Positions 25,846-36,156 are shown, counted from the stretch's first letter. The stretch is DNA of 64,000 nucleotides from Rhodopseudomonas sp. (GCF_013377015.1 NZ_JACABA010000002.1:496001-560000); one strand, 5' to 3'. A program made the numbers and translations. Notes: generated by a model not told the origin, from the letters alone.

Positions 25846-26994
25846 ATGGACCTGATTACCACCACCGATCAGCTTTCAGCTGTCTGCGCCCGCCTCGCCA
25901 AGCACCCCGTGATCACGGTCGATACCGAGTTCCTCCGCGAGACCACCTATTATCCGCTGCTTTGCGTGGTGCAGATGGCCAGCGCCGAGGAAGCGGTGGT
26001 GATCGATACGCTGGCGCCCGGCATCGACCTCAAGTCATTTTTCGAATTGATGGCCGACGAGAAGGTGCTGAAGGTCTTCCATGCCGCTCGGCAGGATATC
26101 GAAATCGTCTGGCACCGCGCTGGCATCGTGCCGCATCCGATCTTCGACACCCAGGTCGCCGCAATGGTGCTCGGCTACGGCGATTCCATCGCCTATGACC
26201 AGCTGGTCGAGCGCATCTGCGGACACCGCCCGGACAAGACCCACCGCTTCACTGACTGGTCGCGGCGGCCGCTGACCGAGGAACAGGTGCACTACGCGGT
26301 CTCCGACGTCACCCATCTGCGCGACGTCTTCGCGGCCCTCGACGCCGATCTGAAGAAGCGCGGACGCAGCGAATGGGTCAGCGAGGAGATGGAGGTCTTG
26401 ACATCGCCGAAGACCTACGACTTCCACCCCGAAAGCGCCTGGGAACGGTTGAAGACGCGGGTGCGCAAGCCGAAGGAACTGGCGGTGCTGATGGAAGTCG
26501 CCGCCTGGCGCGAACAGGAAGCGCAGAGCCGCGACGTCCCGCGCTCGCGGGTGCTGAAGGACGATGCGCTCGGCGACATCGCCACCCATGCGCCAACCTC
26601 GCTGGAGCGCTTGGCCAATCTGCGCTCGCTGCCAAAGGGCTTCGATCGCTCGAAATGGGGCGCCGACATCGTCGCCGCCGTGCAACGCGGCATCGCCCGC
26701 GATCCAGCCAGCCTGCCCAAGATCGAAAAGCCGCGCGGCAATTCCAATGGTGCAGCAATCGTCGAACTGCTGAAAGTGCTGCTGCGGATGACCTCGGAGC
26801 GCCATGCGGTGGCCGCCAAGGTGATCGCCACGGTCGACGACCTCGAACAGATCGCCGCCGACGATGCCGCCGATGTCGGCGCGCTACGCGGCTGGCGCCG
26901 CGAACTGTTCGGCGAAGCGGCGCTGGCGTTGAAACAGGGCCGCTCGGCGCTGGCGATCGAAAAGGGTCGTGTCGTCAAGGTCGATCGGGAATAG
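25846..26994 (+). CDS. rnd: ribonuclease D
   Basis: The 382-residue protein has the three DEDDy exonuclease motifs: [20 protein letters not shown] (Asp and Glu), [14 protein letters not shown] (Asp) and [16 protein letters not shown] (Tyr and Asp). An HRDC-like helical region follows at about residues 205-290 ([20 protein letters not shown]). RNase D trims the 3' ends of tRNA precursors and other small RNAs. It lies 114 bases after selO on the same strand and ends eight bases from the convergent ppx stop. Confidence 0.95.
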   Translation: MDLITTTDQLSAVCARLAKHPVITVDTEFLRETTYYPLLCVVQMASAEEAVVIDTLAPGIDLKSFFELMADEKVLKVFHAARQDIEIVWHRAGIVPHPIFDTQVAAMVLGYGDSIAYDQLVERICGHRPDKTHRFTDWSRRPLTEEQVHYAVSDVTHLRDVFAALDADLKKRGRSEWVSEEMEVLTSPKTYDFHPESAWERLKTRVRKPKELAVLMEVAAWREQEAQSRDVPRSRVLKDDALGDIATHAPTSLERLANLRSLPKGFDRSKWGADIVAAVQRGIARDPASLPKIEKPRGNSNGAAIVELLKVLLRMTSERHAVAAKVIATVDDLEQIAADDAADVGALRGWRRELFGEAALALKQGRSALAIEKGRVVKVDRE

Positions 26995-27002
26995 CCGCTG
27001 AT

Positions 27003-28508
27003 CTAACGCCGCAGGATCGAACCCGAGCGACCGGTCAGGCGCGCCAGTTGCTTGAACCGGCTGCCGACGCGGTCGGCGACCAGATCGACCAGCCGATGCT
27101 CGAACACCAGCGTCAGCTTGCGGCCCTTGCTGGAGAAATGCGTCGCCGGCAGCACGCCCGGCATCGCCGCGCTGATCAGATGGGCGACACGAAACGCCGC
27201 GCCGAGCAGCCTGGCCCGCTCGTCCATCGCCGGTGTCACCAGTTCGCGCACCGAGGCCGGCGGCTCGTTTTGCTCGCTGAACCCGGCATAGCGATAGAAC
27301 ACCGACAGCGCCATGAACGCCCTGCCCTGGTGACTGACGTCACCGAAATTACCGTTGGTGATCAGGTTGAGCGTCTGCTCGCCGCGATGGTCGGGATGCA
27401 CCCGCCAGCCGACATCGGACATCAGACAGGCGGCGTGGCGTAGCCGGCGGTCCTCTTCGGTCTCCCGCAGCTTGGTGATCCGGAAAAACCGGTCGGTCCA
27501 TCCGATCAGTTCCTCGGCGTGACGCGCCGACCGCGACAGCAATTCGTTCAGCGTCTGCGCCGCGCAGATCAGGCCGTCCTTGGCGCGCTCCGGCGCCGGT
27601 AGCAATTCGTACAGCAGGCCCTCGCGCACGCCGTAGGTCGAGAACACGATCGCCTTCGGTTGCGCCACCCGAATGATGTATTCGAGAACCAGCGCCGCAT
27701 AGGCCAACAACGGCCGCCGCGCCTCGGCGATCGATTCGATGTCGGCCAGCGTATTGGTGGCCACCAGCCGACGCAGCCGCCTGGCAAACGCCAGCGCTTC
27801 GGCGGCCGGAAGCGTGTAGCCGTGCATCACCTTGAGCTGATAGCCGCTCTGCACGATGTGGATCCGCGCCAGCGCGCGCCAGGTGCCGCCGACCGCGTAG
27901 AAATTGAGCCCGCGCCCGGCCTTCAGCGGCACTGCGCCGGTGAGCGCGGTCTGCACGATGTGTTCGGCGCGCTTCAGCGATTTCTGCGAGGCGTCCTGAA
28001 GCGCCAGGCTGCCCAGCGGCAGCGTCACGCCGCTGCCGACGCGGTTGCCGCGCACGCCGATCAGTTCCAGCGATCCGCCGCCGAGATCGCCGACGATCCC
28101 GTTCGGCTTGTGGACGCCGGAAATCACCCCGAGCGCCGATAATTTCGCCTCGCGCGGTCCGGACAGAATCTCGATCGGCACGCCGCAGATCTTTTCCGCG
28201 CTGGCGATGAATTCGGCGCCGTTGCTGGCGTCGCGACAGGCCGCGGTGGCGATGGCGTGAACCCGGCCGACCCGCATCACCCGGATCAACGCGCGAAACC
28301 GACGCAGCGCCGTGAGCGCCTTGACGACAGCATCCGGCGCCAGCAGACCGGTGCTCTGCACCTGGCTGCCCAGGCCACACAGCGCCTTTTCGTTGAACAC
28401 GGTGATAAGGCTGCGCGCCAGCGACGCGTAGACGACGAGACGCACTGAATTCGAGCCGATGTCGATCACGGCCACGCTGGATTCGCGCTTGCGCGCCCGC
28501 TTCGTCAC
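27003..28508 (-). CDS. ppx: exopolyphosphatase (Ppx/GppA family)
   Basis: The 501-residue protein begins with the ASKHA phosphate loop VAVIDIGSNSVRLVVY and has the second ATPase-like motif GIVGDLGGGSLELIGVRG. The C-terminal third (RRLRHAACLMSDVGWRVHPD) is an HD-type helical domain. It should remove terminal phosphates from polyphosphate and perhaps hydrolyse pppGpp. It follows ppk by 12 bases on the same strand, so synthesis and breakdown of polyphosphate are encoded together, as in many alphaproteobacteria. Confidence 0.95.
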   Translation of the reverse strand: MTKRARKRESSVAVIDIGSNSVRLVVYASLARSLITVFNEKALCGLGSQVQSTGLLAPDAVVKALTALRRFRALIRVMRVGRVHAIATAACRDASNGAEFIASAEKICGVPIEILSGPREAKLSALGVISGVHKPNGIVGDLGGGSLELIGVRGNRVGSGVTLPLGSLALQDASQKSLKRAEHIVQTALTGAVPLKAGRGLNFYAVGGTWRALARIHIVQSGYQLKVMHGYTLPAAEALAFARRLRRLVATNTLADIESIAEARRPLLAYAALVLEYIIRVAQPKAIVFSTYGVREGLLYELLPAPERAKDGLICAAQTLNELLSRSARHAEELIGWTDRFFRITKLRETEEDRRLRHAACLMSDVGWRVHPDHRGEQTLNLITNGNFGDVSHQGRAFMALSVFYRYAGFSEQNEPPASVRELVTPAMDERARLLGAAFRVAHLISAAMPGVLPATHFSSKGRKLTLVFEHRLVDLVADRVGSRFKQLARLTGRSGSILRR

Positions 28509-28520
28509 CGCGCGAATTCC

Positions 28521-30722
28521 TTAAGAAGATTGATGGCGCTCCGAACGGCGCGTGAGGCGTCGCGGCGAAGATTCCTTGAGCGACTTTCCACGGCCGGACA
28601 GACTCGGATTGGTCATGAAGTAATTGTGCACGTTGAAAGGCTCCTCGCCTTTCGCGGCCTTCATACGCGTTGACGACCCGTCCGGCAATAACTGCCAACT
28701 CTGCTCGGTATCCTTCAGGTTGGCGACCATGATCTGCTCGAGAACCTGCTGATGGACCGTCGGGTTCTGCAGCGGACAGAGGATTTCGACGCGGCGGTCG
28801 AGATTGCGCGGCATCAGATCGGCCGACGAAATGTACACCACCGCCTTGGCGCTGGGCAGGCCATGCCCCATGCCGAAGCAATAGATTCGGCCGTGCTCGA
28901 GGAAGCGGCCGATGATCGACTTGACGCGGATGTTCTCCGATAGCCCCGGAACGCCGGGCCGCAGGCAGCAAATGCCGCGGACCACCAGTTCGACCGAGAC
29001 GCCCGCCTTCGAGGCGTCGTACAGCGCGTCGATGATTTCCGGATCGACCAGCGAGTTCATCTTCAACCAGATCGCCCCCGGCTTGCCGTGGCGGGCAAAG
29101 GCGGATTCGCCGCGAATGTGCTCGAGCATGGTCTTGCGCAGCGTCAGCGGCGACACCGCCATCTTCTCGATGTCGCTCGGCTCAGCGTAGCCGGTGATGT
29201 AGTTGAACACCCGCGCCGCGTCGCGTCCGATAATCGGGTCCGAGGTGAAATATGACAGGTCGGTGTAAATCCGCGCCGTCACGGGATGATAGTTGCCGGT
29301 GCCGGTGTGAACATAGGTGGTCAGGCTGCCGCCCTCGCGACGCACCACCAGCGACAGCTTGGCGTGGGTCTTCAGTTCGAGGAAGCCGTAAACCACCTGC
29401 ACGCCGGCGCGTTCCAGATCGCGCGCCCAGCGAATGTTGGCTTCCTCGTCGAACCGCGCCTTCAACTCGATCAGCGCGGTGACCGATTTGCCGGCCTCGG
29501 CGGCCTCCGCCAAGGTTCGCACGATCGGCGAATTGTTGGAGGTGCGATACAGTGTCTGCTTGATCGCGACCACGTCGGGATCGCGCGCCGCCTGCTGCAG
29601 GAACTGCACCACGACGTCGAACGACTCGTAAGGATGGTGGACGATCAGATCCTTCTGCCGGATTGCCGCGAAGATATCACCGCCGTGATCGCGCACCCGT
29701 TCCGGATGGCGCGGCACATAGGGCACGAATTCCAGATCGGGCCGATCGAGTCGGGTCAGCTGCGACAATTCGTTCATCGCCAGCACACCGTCGACCAGCA
29801 GCACCTCGTCGTCGGCGGCGGGCAGCGCGCGCTGCACGAAGGCGCGCAACTCCTCCGGCATTGTCGATTCGACTTCGAGCCTGATCACCGACCCCCGTCG
29901 CCGCCGCTTCAGCGCGGTCTCGAACAGCCGCACCAGATCCTCGGCCTCTTCCTCGATTTCCAGCTCGCTGTCGCGGATGATCCGGAACGAGCCCTGCCCC
30001 TTGACGACATAGCCGGGGAACAGCCGCCCGATGAACAGCGAGGTGGCCTGCTCCAGCGTCATCACCCGGATCAAGCCGTCCTTGCCGCCGGCTGGCAGCC
30101 GGATGAAGCGATCGATCTTGCCCGGCATGCGGATCAGCGCGTTCATCGGCCGGCCGTCAGAGACCCGCGCCAGCTGCAGCCCGATGGTGAAGCCGAGGCT
30201 GGGGATGAACGGAAACGGATGCGCCGGGTCGATCGCCAGCGGCGTCAGCAGCGGAAAAATGTTGTGGAGAAAATGGTCCTCGATCCAGTTCCGTTGGGCC
30301 TTGGTGGCGTCGCGGCCGTCGAGCAGCACGATCCCCGCGTCGGCAAGGACGCCGCGCAGGTCGCGCCAGATCGCCTGCTGATCGGTGGCGAGCCGGGAGA
30401 CCGCCTCGTTGATCAGCGTCAGCTGCTCGGACGGAGAAAGGCCGTCCGGACTGCGCTCGGTAATGCCTTCGCGCACCTGGGCCTTGATGCCGGCGACCCG
30501 GACCATGAAGAATTCGTCAAGGTTGTTGGCCGAAATCGACAGGAACCGGACCCTCTCCAACACCGGATGTCCGGGATTGACGGACTCCTCGAGCACCCGG
30601 CGGTTGAAATGGAGCCAGGACAGTTCCCGATTGATGAACCGCTCAGGTCCCGACGCGATCGTCGACGCGGACTCGGCCTCACCCTTTTTTTCTTCGATTG
30701 CAATAGCTTGGTCAGAATCCAT
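28521..30722 (-). CDS. ppk: polyphosphate kinase 1
   Basis: The 733-residue enzyme polymerises the gamma-phosphate of ATP into polyphosphate, reversibly. It shows the N-terminal [18 protein letters not shown] motif, the head domain [15 protein letters not shown], the catalytic [38 protein letters not shown] (the likely phosphorylated His), [19 protein letters not shown] and [18 protein letters not shown]. Two starts five codons apart are possible (30737 and 30722). It heads the ppk-ppx unit. The basic tail after residue 700 ([18 protein letters not shown]) is not a conserved part of the family. Confidence 0.95.
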   Translation of the reverse strand: MDSDQAIAIEEKKGEAESASTIASGPERFINRELSWLHFNRRVLEESVNPGHPVLERVRFLSISANNLDEFFMVRVAGIKAQVREGITERSPDGLSPSEQLTLINEAVSRLATDQQAIWRDLRGVLADAGIVLLDGRDATKAQRNWIEDHFLHNIFPLLTPLAIDPAHPFPFIPSLGFTIGLQLARVSDGRPMNALIRMPGKIDRFIRLPAGGKDGLIRVMTLEQATSLFIGRLFPGYVVKGQGSFRIIRDSELEIEEEAEDLVRLFETALKRRRRGSVIRLEVESTMPEELRAFVQRALPAADDEVLLVDGVLAMNELSQLTRLDRPDLEFVPYVPRHPERVRDHGGDIFAAIRQKDLIVHHPYESFDVVVQFLQQAARDPDVVAIKQTLYRTSNNSPIVRTLAEAAEAGKSVTALIELKARFDEEANIRWARDLERAGVQVVYGFLELKTHAKLSLVVRREGGSLTTYVHTGTGNYHPVTARIYTDLSYFTSDPIIGRDAARVFNYITGYAEPSDIEKMAVSPLTLRKTMLEHIRGESAFARHGKPGAIWLKMNSLVDPEIIDALYDASKAGVSVELVVRGICCLRPGVPGLSENIRVKSIIGRFLEHGRIYCFGMGHGLPSAKAVVYISSADLMPRNLDRRVEILCPLQNPTVHQQVLEQIMVANLKDTEQSWQLLPDGSSTRMKAAKGEEPFNVHNYFMTNPSLSGRGKSLKESSPRRLTRRSERHQSS

Positions 30723-30871
30723 GGAAAGCCGGTCCAATCGCGGTCGGGAGCGCGAAGCAGTGAGGTCGATTCGCCGCGAACCTTGCGGCAGCGGGATGAC
30801 GTTCCCATGACATTGAGCGACCTTGGGGTCGCGGCGTCAAGCCAGGCCCGTCGGCAAGTTGCCGCGGCGAG

Positions 30872-31549
30872 CTAGCCGTCGCGCAGCAGCTCCGCCGCCA
30901 GCGCCCGGGTCACCGGCCGGCCAAGCCGCAACGCCTCGGTATCGAGCAGCTCGACGGTCCGCCTCGCAGCGGCGAAGGAGCGGTCGATCCGGGTCACCAG
31001 GTACCCGACCAGCGATTCGTCGACGCTCATCTGCCGATCCGCGCAAAATTTGACGATCAGGGCGCGAAAAAGCTGATCATCCGGCGGCAGCAACGACACC
31101 ACAGGTACCGCGCGCAGCCGCGACCGCAGGTCGCGCAGCTCGGCGGGAAACGCCGATGGCGGCACCCGCGCGGTGATCAGCACGAAGGCTTCGTCTTCGC
31201 GCGCGAGATTCAGCAGGTGAAACAGCGCGCGTTCGTCGAAGCTGCCCGGCACGAGGTCTTCCACCACCAGCGCGCCCGTCGCCAGCGCCGCCGGCACCGC
31301 CGCCGCGGTCAAGGCGTGCGCAGAGATGGACCGCGCGCCGGCCTGCTCGGCCCAGATCGCGGCCAGATGACTCTTGCCGGCACCCTCCGGGCCGACCAGC
31401 AGCATGATCCGGTTCGGCCAATCCGGCCAACTTTCGATCAGGTGCAGCGCTGCAGCATTGGCGGTGCCCTCGAGAAAGTCATCGCGCGACAGGCTCTCGG
31501 CGTGCGGCAGGGCCAAAGCGAGCTGTCGGGGTTGAATCGGGGATGCCAC
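30872..31549 (-). CDS. hdaA: DnaA-related regulatory protein HdaA
   Basis: The 225-residue protein resembles the AAA+ domain of DnaA without its DNA-binding domain. It has a clamp-binding-like N-terminus (QPRQLALALPHAESLSRDDF), Walker A (LLVGPEGAGKSHLAAIWAEQ) and VVEDLVPGSFDERALFHLLN in the Walker B position. In Caulobacter HdaA works with the sliding clamp to inactivate DnaA-ATP after initiation. I chose GTG at 31549 because GGAG stands seven bases before it and family similarity starts there; ATG starts further up add unrelated residues. It is 35 bases after the CDP-alcohol phosphotransferase gene. Confidence 0.85.
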   Translation of the reverse strand: MASPIQPRQLALALPHAESLSRDDFLEGTANAAALHLIESWPDWPNRIMLLVGPEGAGKSHLAAIWAEQAGARSISAHALTAAAVPAALATGALVVEDLVPGSFDERALFHLLNLAREDEAFVLITARVPPSAFPAELRDLRSRLRAVPVVSLLPPDDQLFRALIVKFCADRQMSVDESLVGYLVTRIDRSFAAARRTVELLDTEALRLGRPVTRALAAELLRDG

Positions 31550-31584
31550 GCAATTGCTCCATGCCGACCTGCGGCGCGCCTGAC

Positions 31585-32139
31585 TCACGCAGGCGGCTGG
31601 TGAGGTTCGATCGTGCTCATATGCCGCATCCACTCGACGAGATAGAAGGACACCGAAACCAAGGTCAAGACGGTCACGAAGCCCATTAGAATAAGGTCGT
31701 AGGGCACCGGCGTGAAGCCGAAGCCGAGCGACGCCAGCACCAATGCGGCGAATGCCACCTGCGCCACGGTATTCAGCTTCGAGACCATCAGCGGCTTCAT
31801 CGGCATCGGCTTGCCGAACAGCCAGGAAATCATCACCGCGCCGACGATCATGATGTCACGCGAGACCACCAGGATCACCAGCCAGCGCGGCACCGCGCCC
31901 CAGATCCCGAGCGCGACATAGATCGACACCAGAAGCGCCTTGTCGGCAAGCGGATCGAGCAGCGCGCCGAGTTCGCTAGCCATGTTGAAGCGCTTGGCGA
32001 GGAAGCCATCGACCGCGTCGCTGACCCCGGCGACGATGAACACCGCGAAGGCGATTTCCATCTGGCTTGACGCGATCGCCCAGACAATGACCGGCACCAG
32101 CAGAATGCGGCCAAGCGTAATGATATTCGGAATACTCAC
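31585..32139 (-). CDS. CDP-alcohol phosphatidyltransferase family protein
   Basis: The 184-residue inner-membrane enzyme has the family active-site motif D-G-x2-A-[RK]-x8-G-x3-D-x3-D, seen here in SDAVDGFLAKRFN followed by MASELGALLDPLADK. The R that usually follows the first Ala is K, with R next. About five membrane segments surround it. Such enzymes join a CDP-activated lipid to an alcohol such as glycerol 3-phosphate. PgsA is the closest standard name, but the usual pgsA lies beside uvrC in relatives, so this could be a paralogue. It is divergent from purM and upstream of hdaA. Confidence 0.85.
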   Translation of the reverse strand: MSIPNIITLGRILLVPVIVWAIASSQMEIAFAVFIVAGVSDAVDGFLAKRFNMASELGALLDPLADKALLVSIYVALGIWGAVPRWLVILVVSRDIMIVGAVMISWLFGKPMPMKPLMVSKLNTVAQVAFAALVLASLGFGFTPVPYDLILMGFVTVLTLVSVSFYLVEWMRHMSTIEPHQPPA

Positions 32140-32399
32140 ACGACGTTCCCGGCTCCCGGCCCGAATTCGCCAACGAACCGCACTGCTGCGACCCCGACCG
32201 GCTGGTGTCTACATAGTACAGGCCGGCCACGCTTGCGAGCCATTGCACGCTGGCGGAATCCGACGTAACCACCCCAAAATGCAACGGCGGGCGGCGGCAA
32301 GTGGGCTTTGGTCTAGCGTTGTCGCACACGGTAAATTGAACCGAGCATCTGTCTGAAACTGTGGTGCAGGCCACCGCAAGCACGATTTGGGAACCGACC

Positions 32400-33473
32400 A
32401 TGACCGATCGAAAGAACGGCCTCACCTATGCCGACTCCGGCGTCGATATCGACGCCGGCAACCGTCTGGTCGACCTGATCAAGCCGATGGTGCGCCTGAC
32501 CGCACGCGCCGGCGCCGACGCCGAGATCGGCGGCTTCGGCGGATTGTTCGACCTCAAAGCCGCCGGCTTCAAGGATCCAATCCTGGTCGCCGCCACCGAT
32601 GGCGTCGGCACCAAGGTCAAGATCGCCATCGAAGCCGGGCTGCACGCCGGGATCGGCATCGACCTGGTCGCGATGTCGGTCAACGACCTCGTGGTTCAGG
32701 GTGCCGAGCCGTTGTTCTTTCTGGATTATTTCGCCTGCGGCAAACTCGACCCGGACGCGACGGCTGCGATCGTCGCCGGGATCGCGGAAGGCTGCCGGGA
32801 ATCCGGCTGCGCCCTGATCGGCGGCGAGACCGCGGAAATGCCCGGCCTCTACAAGGATGGCGACTACGATCTCGCCGGCTTTGCGGTCGGCGCCGCCGAG
32901 CGCGGTACGCTACTGCCCTCCCCCGACATCGCCGCCGGCGACGCCGTCATCGGACTCGCGTCGTCGGGCGTGCATTCCAACGGCTTTTCGCTGGTGCGCA
33001 GAATCGTCGAGCGATCGGGCCTCGGCTACGATGCGCCGGCGCCGTTCTCGCCGGTGATGACGCTCGGCGGCGCGCTGCTGACGCCGACCCGGCTCTACGT
33101 CAAATCATGTCTGCGGGCGATCCGCGAGAGCGGCGCGATCAAGGGCCTGGCCCACATCACCGGCGGCGGCTTCACCGACAACATTCCGCGCGTGCTGCCA
33201 AAGCATCTCGGCGTCGGGATCGACCTGCCGCGCTTGCCGGTGCTGCCGGTGTTCAAATGGCTGGCAGAGCAAGGCGACGTCGCCGAACTGGAATTGCTGC
33301 GCACCTTCAATTGCGGCATCGGCATGATCGCGATTGTGAAGGCCGACGCGGTCGACCAGGTGACCGATGTGCTCGCCGCGAACGGCGAAAGCGTCCACCT
33401 GCTCGGCGAGGTGATCCCCGCCGCGGGCGAGCATCGCGTAGTGTATGATGGTCATCTTGACCTCGCCTGGTGA
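32400..33473 (+). CDS. purM: phosphoribosylformylglycinamidine cyclo-ligase
   Basis: The 357-residue enzyme closes the imidazole ring to form AIR in purine synthesis. It has [19 protein letters not shown] near the start, the glycine-rich GGFGGLFDL, the substrate loop [32 protein letters not shown] and [19 protein letters not shown], followed by [15 protein letters not shown]. The start shown is 13 codons inside the open frame and agrees with family length. It ends four bases before purN. A weak promoter (TTGGTC, 18 bases, TAAATT) lies near 32310-32340. Confidence 0.95.
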   Translation: MTDRKNGLTYADSGVDIDAGNRLVDLIKPMVRLTARAGADAEIGGFGGLFDLKAAGFKDPILVAATDGVGTKVKIAIEAGLHAGIGIDLVAMSVNDLVVQGAEPLFFLDYFACGKLDPDATAAIVAGIAEGCRESGCALIGGETAEMPGLYKDGDYDLAGFAVGAAERGTLLPSPDIAAGDAVIGLASSGVHSNGFSLVRRIVERSGLGYDAPAPFSPVMTLGGALLTPTRLYVKSCLRAIRESGAIKGLAHITGGGFTDNIPRVLPKHLGVGIDLPRLPVLPVFKWLAEQGDVAELELLRTFNCGIGMIAIVKADAVDQVTDVLAANGESVHLLGEVIPAAGEHRVVYDGHLDLAW

Positions 33474-33477
33474 CGCC

Positions 33478-34134
33478 ATGAAGCGCCGCGTCGCGATCCT
33501 GATCTCCGGCCGCGGATCGAACATGGCCGCGCTGATCGATGCGGCGGCGGCCGACCCGGATTTTCCCGCACAGATTGTCGTGGTGATTGCCAACACCGCG
33601 GCGGCCGGCGGCCTTGCGATCGCTGCGCGCAGCGGCGTCGAGGCGCTGGTGATCGAAAGCAAGCCGTTCGGCAAGGACCGCGCCGCTTTCGAGGCGATGT
33701 TGCAGGCCGCACTCGACGCACGACAGATCGAGTTGATCTGCCTCGGTGGCTTCATGCGGCTGTTCACCGCGGAGTTCGTGCAGCATTGGCACGGCCGGAT
33801 GCTCAACATCCACCCGTCGCTGCTGCCATCGTTTCCGGGGCTCGACCCGCATGGCCAGGCGTTGCGCGCCGGCGTCAAGATCTCCGGGGCCACTGTGCAT
33901 TTCGTGATCCCGGAAACCGACGCCGGCCCGATCGTGATGCAGGGCGCGGTCGCGCTGTGCGACGACGACACGCCGGACACGCTGGCCGCGCGCGTGCTCA
34001 CGGTCGAACACCGCATCTACCCCGATGCGCTGCGGCTGGTGGCATCCGGCGGCACGCGGATCGACGGCGACGTCTGCAGAACGGCCGCGCAAAGCGCTCC
34101 CGCGGACGTCCTGATCGCGCCAGCACTGGATTGA
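33478..34134 (+). CDS. purN: phosphoribosylglycinamide formyltransferase
   Basis: The 218-residue enzyme transfers a formyl group from 10-formyl-THF to GAR, an earlier step of purine synthesis. It has the phosphate-binding ILISGRGSNMAALID, the catalytic Asn-His segment MLNIHPSLLPSFPGLD, and FVIPETDAGPIVMQGAV with the catalytic Asp. The gene starts four bases after purM and is surely cotranscribed. The order purM-purN is common in proteobacteria. Confidence 0.95.
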   Translation: MKRRVAILISGRGSNMAALIDAAAADPDFPAQIVVVIANTAAAGGLAIAARSGVEALVIESKPFGKDRAAFEAMLQAALDARQIELICLGGFMRLFTAEFVQHWHGRMLNIHPSLLPSFPGLDPHGQALRAGVKISGATVHFVIPETDAGPIVMQGAVALCDDDTPDTLAARVLTVEHRIYPDALRLVASGGTRIDGDVCRTAAQSAPADVLIAPALD

Positions 34135-34183
34135 GATTCGGCTTGCGGCCGGGGGTCAGCAGGATCCGGCCGCCGCAGCGAAG

Positions 34184-34387
34184 CTACGAGACCTTCAGGT
34201 TTTCCGCCGAGGTCTTGCCGCGATTCTCCACCAGCTCGTATTCGATTAGCTGGTTTTCATTGAGCGTACTGAGCCCGGCACGTTCGACCGCCGAGATGTG
34301 AACGAACACGTCCTTGTCACCGGTGGTCGGCCGGATGAACCCGTAACCCTTGGTCGGGTTGAACCACTTGACGGTGCCTTTCTGCAT
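34184..34387 (-). CDS. cspA: cold-shock-domain protein (CspA family)
   Basis: The 67-residue protein is a single cold-shock domain: MQKGTVKWFNPTKGYGFIRP contains RNP1 (K-G-Y-G-F-I), DKDVFVHISAVERAG contains RNP2 (V-F-V-H-I), and the end is IEYELVENRGKTSAENLKVS. It binds single-stranded RNA and DNA and can melt RNA hairpins. AGGAG stands close upstream of the ATG. A terminator-like hairpin with a U-run lies only 23 bases before the start codon, so transcription into this gene is probably controlled there. A copy number in the genome cannot be given. Confidence 0.95.
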   Translation of the reverse strand: MQKGTVKWFNPTKGYGFIRPTTGDKDVFVHISAVERAGLSTLNENQLIEYELVENRGKTSAENLKVS

Positions 34388-34410
34388 CGCCTGTCTCCTG
34401 ATTGAGATAC

Positions 34411-34443
34411 AAAAAAGACGTGGCACGCTTCACGCGCGCCACG
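34411..34443 (-). terminator. intrinsic-terminator-like hairpin in the cspA leader
   Basis: On the minus strand, nucleotides 34443-34419 form a 10-bp stem (one G-U pair) closed by the loop GTGAA, and TC plus six Ts follow at 34418-34411. This is a textbook intrinsic terminator. Only 23 bases, including the ribosome-binding site, remain before the cspA ATG, too few for another promoter. Either it ends transcripts from the gene at 34598-35092, or it is an attenuator that cspA transcripts must pass. The two roles are compatible. Confidence 0.75.
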
Positions 34444-34597
34444 CCACAAACGGCGATCCCGATGCCTGCCCAATTTCCGAGTCGCGAAACATACAGCCGA
34501 ACGGCCCAAATCCGATTGCGACCCGATTGCAACATGAAAATACCGCGTTCGCAAGTCTCCGGGCGGGGCGTAGGCCCCCGGCTCAGTTGGTCGTCAG

Positions 34598-35092
34598 CTA
34601 GTCGTCCTGGCCGTCGGTGCCGAAATCGCGCTTGTCCAGACGTCCGCGATTGCCGCGGTCTCCATCGCGCCGGTTATTGTCGTTTCGGAAACGGTCACCC
34701 CCGCGCCCCGCAGCCGCGCCGTCGTCGTCGCGACGAGGCCGGTCGTCACGGAAACGCCGCTCGTCGCGAAAACGCCGGTCATCGCGGAAATCGTCCCGTC
34801 GCCGGGAATCCTCAACACAGGTGTCCCGGCTGTGACTGAAACGCATGCCCGGGCCGCAGCCGTCGCGAACCTTAATCAGATCGCCCTGGAGGCCCGCTTT
34901 GCCCGGCGACAGCGGCGCGGCGTTTGCGTTGTCCGCAAGGACAAGCCCGACCGCGCCGACGACGAAGGCCATGGCCAGCGACGCCAATAAACCGGCGGGC
35001 GAGAAGCGCCCTTTCAAGCCGCCACCTGCGCTGGTCGCGGACAACTGCTGGTTGCTGCAAAATGCGGTGATATTTCCGGCGTTATTGGGCAT
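34598..35092 (-). CDS. exported protein with an Arg/Asp-rich tail
   Basis: The 164-residue product has a hydrophobic segment (LLASLAMAFVVGAVGLVLAD) about 35 residues in, then VRDGCGPGMRFSHSRDTC, in which C-G-x-G...C resembles a short two-cysteine module found in small exported proteins of this group. The last 65 residues consist of degenerate repeats such as DDFRDDRRFRDERRFRDDRP and are very polar and probably disordered. The start could be later, near the hydrophobic segment. It lies upstream of cspA on the same strand, with the terminator-like hairpin between. Confidence 0.65.
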   Translation of the reverse strand: MPNNAGNITAFCSNQQLSATSAGGGLKGRFSPAGLLASLAMAFVVGAVGLVLADNANAAPLSPGKAGLQGDLIKVRDGCGPGMRFSHSRDTCVEDSRRRDDFRDDRRFRDERRFRDDRPRRDDDGAAAGRGGDRFRNDNNRRDGDRGNRGRLDKRDFGTDGQDD

Positions 35093-35289
35093 CGCGGCAT
35101 TTCCTCTTTTTGATCGGCGCTAACAAGTATCTGGCGTCAGTCATTGCGACCAGTCGAGCGCCGCGGTGGGCGCCGACGGCTCTCGTTGCGCCAAGGAGCA
35201 GGAATGTGCTCACGACGGTTCCCCTTGCGCAATAGCTGTTCCGGCGTGCCGTAGGTTTTCGTTGCGATGCAGGTGGTACGCAGCCGTCG

Positions 35290-36156
35290 CTAGGTCCCGT
35301 GGGACGAGCTGTCGGCCTGTTTGGCCGAGGGCTCGTCCAGGCCATTTCGAGCCAATTGCGAACGCCGCCAGATCGACCCGGCGACCAGAACGACGATCAC
35401 GCCGAGCAGCGCGAGGGTATGTTCGCCGGCGCTACCGCTGATGCCGTAGTGCGGCGCCAATCCGACCATCGCCAGCAGCGCGTCAAGCTTAGCGCCGACC
35501 GGGCTGTCGAACACCGACATCAGCGGGTGGACCGCCGGATCGGTGGCTATCACCTCGCCCGCAATCCATCCGAGCAGCGCCGCGCCGGCCCAAACCAGCA
35601 GAGGCAGCCGGGTCAGCACCAGCATGATCAGCGCGGCGCCGGCGACGATCATTGGCACGCTGATCGCGAGCCCGAGGATCAGCAGCGGCACGCTGCCATT
35701 GGCGGCGGCGGCGACCGCGATCACATTGTCGAGGCTCATGATGATGTCGGCGACGACGACGATCTGCACCGCGTGCCACAGATGCACCCCGGATTCGACG
35801 CTGTCCTCGTCCTCGTTTTCCGGCACCAACAGCTTGGCCGCGATCACCAGCAAGGCCAGGCCGCCGACCAGCTTGAGGTACGGCCATTCCATCAGCGTGG
35901 CGACGATGCCGGTGAAGATGATGCGCAGGACGACGGCGATCGCGGCGCCGAGGACCATGCCCCACAGCCGGTGGCGCGGGCTGAGGCCGCGGCATGCCAG
36001 CGCGATCACCAGCGCGTTGTCGCCGGACAGCAGCACGTTGATCCAGATGATCTTGCCGACCGCGAGCCAGAACGCCGGCTGCTGCATTTCGCCCTGAAAC
36101 TGGGCGGTCAGCGACCACAGCGTCGCCGGATCAAAGATTTGCGCAACCCAGTTCAC
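35290..36156 (-). CDS. TerC family membrane protein
   Basis: The 288-residue protein has about seven to eight membrane segments and the TerC signatures IIWINVLLSGDNALVIALAC and VVADIIMSLDNVIAVAAAAN, each with the acidic residues (G-D-N, L-D-N) thought to bind metal in the membrane. Family members are linked to tellurite resistance and, more recently, to manganese export or metal loading of secreted enzymes. No tellurite genes are near, and no yybP-ykoY-like manganese riboswitch fits in the 77 bases before the start. It follows ndk on the same strand. Confidence 0.9.
   Translation of the reverse strand: MNWVAQIFDPATLWSLTAQFQGEMQQPAFWLAVGKIIWINVLLSGDNALVIALACRGLSPRHRLWGMVLGAAIAVVLRIIFTGIVATLMEWPYLKLVGGLALLVIAAKLLVPENEDEDSVESGVHLWHAVQIVVVADIIMSLDNVIAVAAAANGSVPLLILGLAISVPMIVAGAALIMLVLTRLPLLVWAGAALLGWIAGEVIATDPAVHPLMSVFDSPVGAKLDALLAMVGLAPHYGISGSAGEHTLALLGVIVVLVAGSIWRRSQLARNGLDEPSAKQADSSSHGT

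Noticed and set aside
27349..28971. 540-codon open frame on the minus strand overlapping ppx and ppk
   Set aside because: Wrong frame of two recognised genes; Arg-rich product without motifs.
29286..30875. 529-codon open frame on the plus strand
   Set aside because: Antisense to ppk; no protein-like features.
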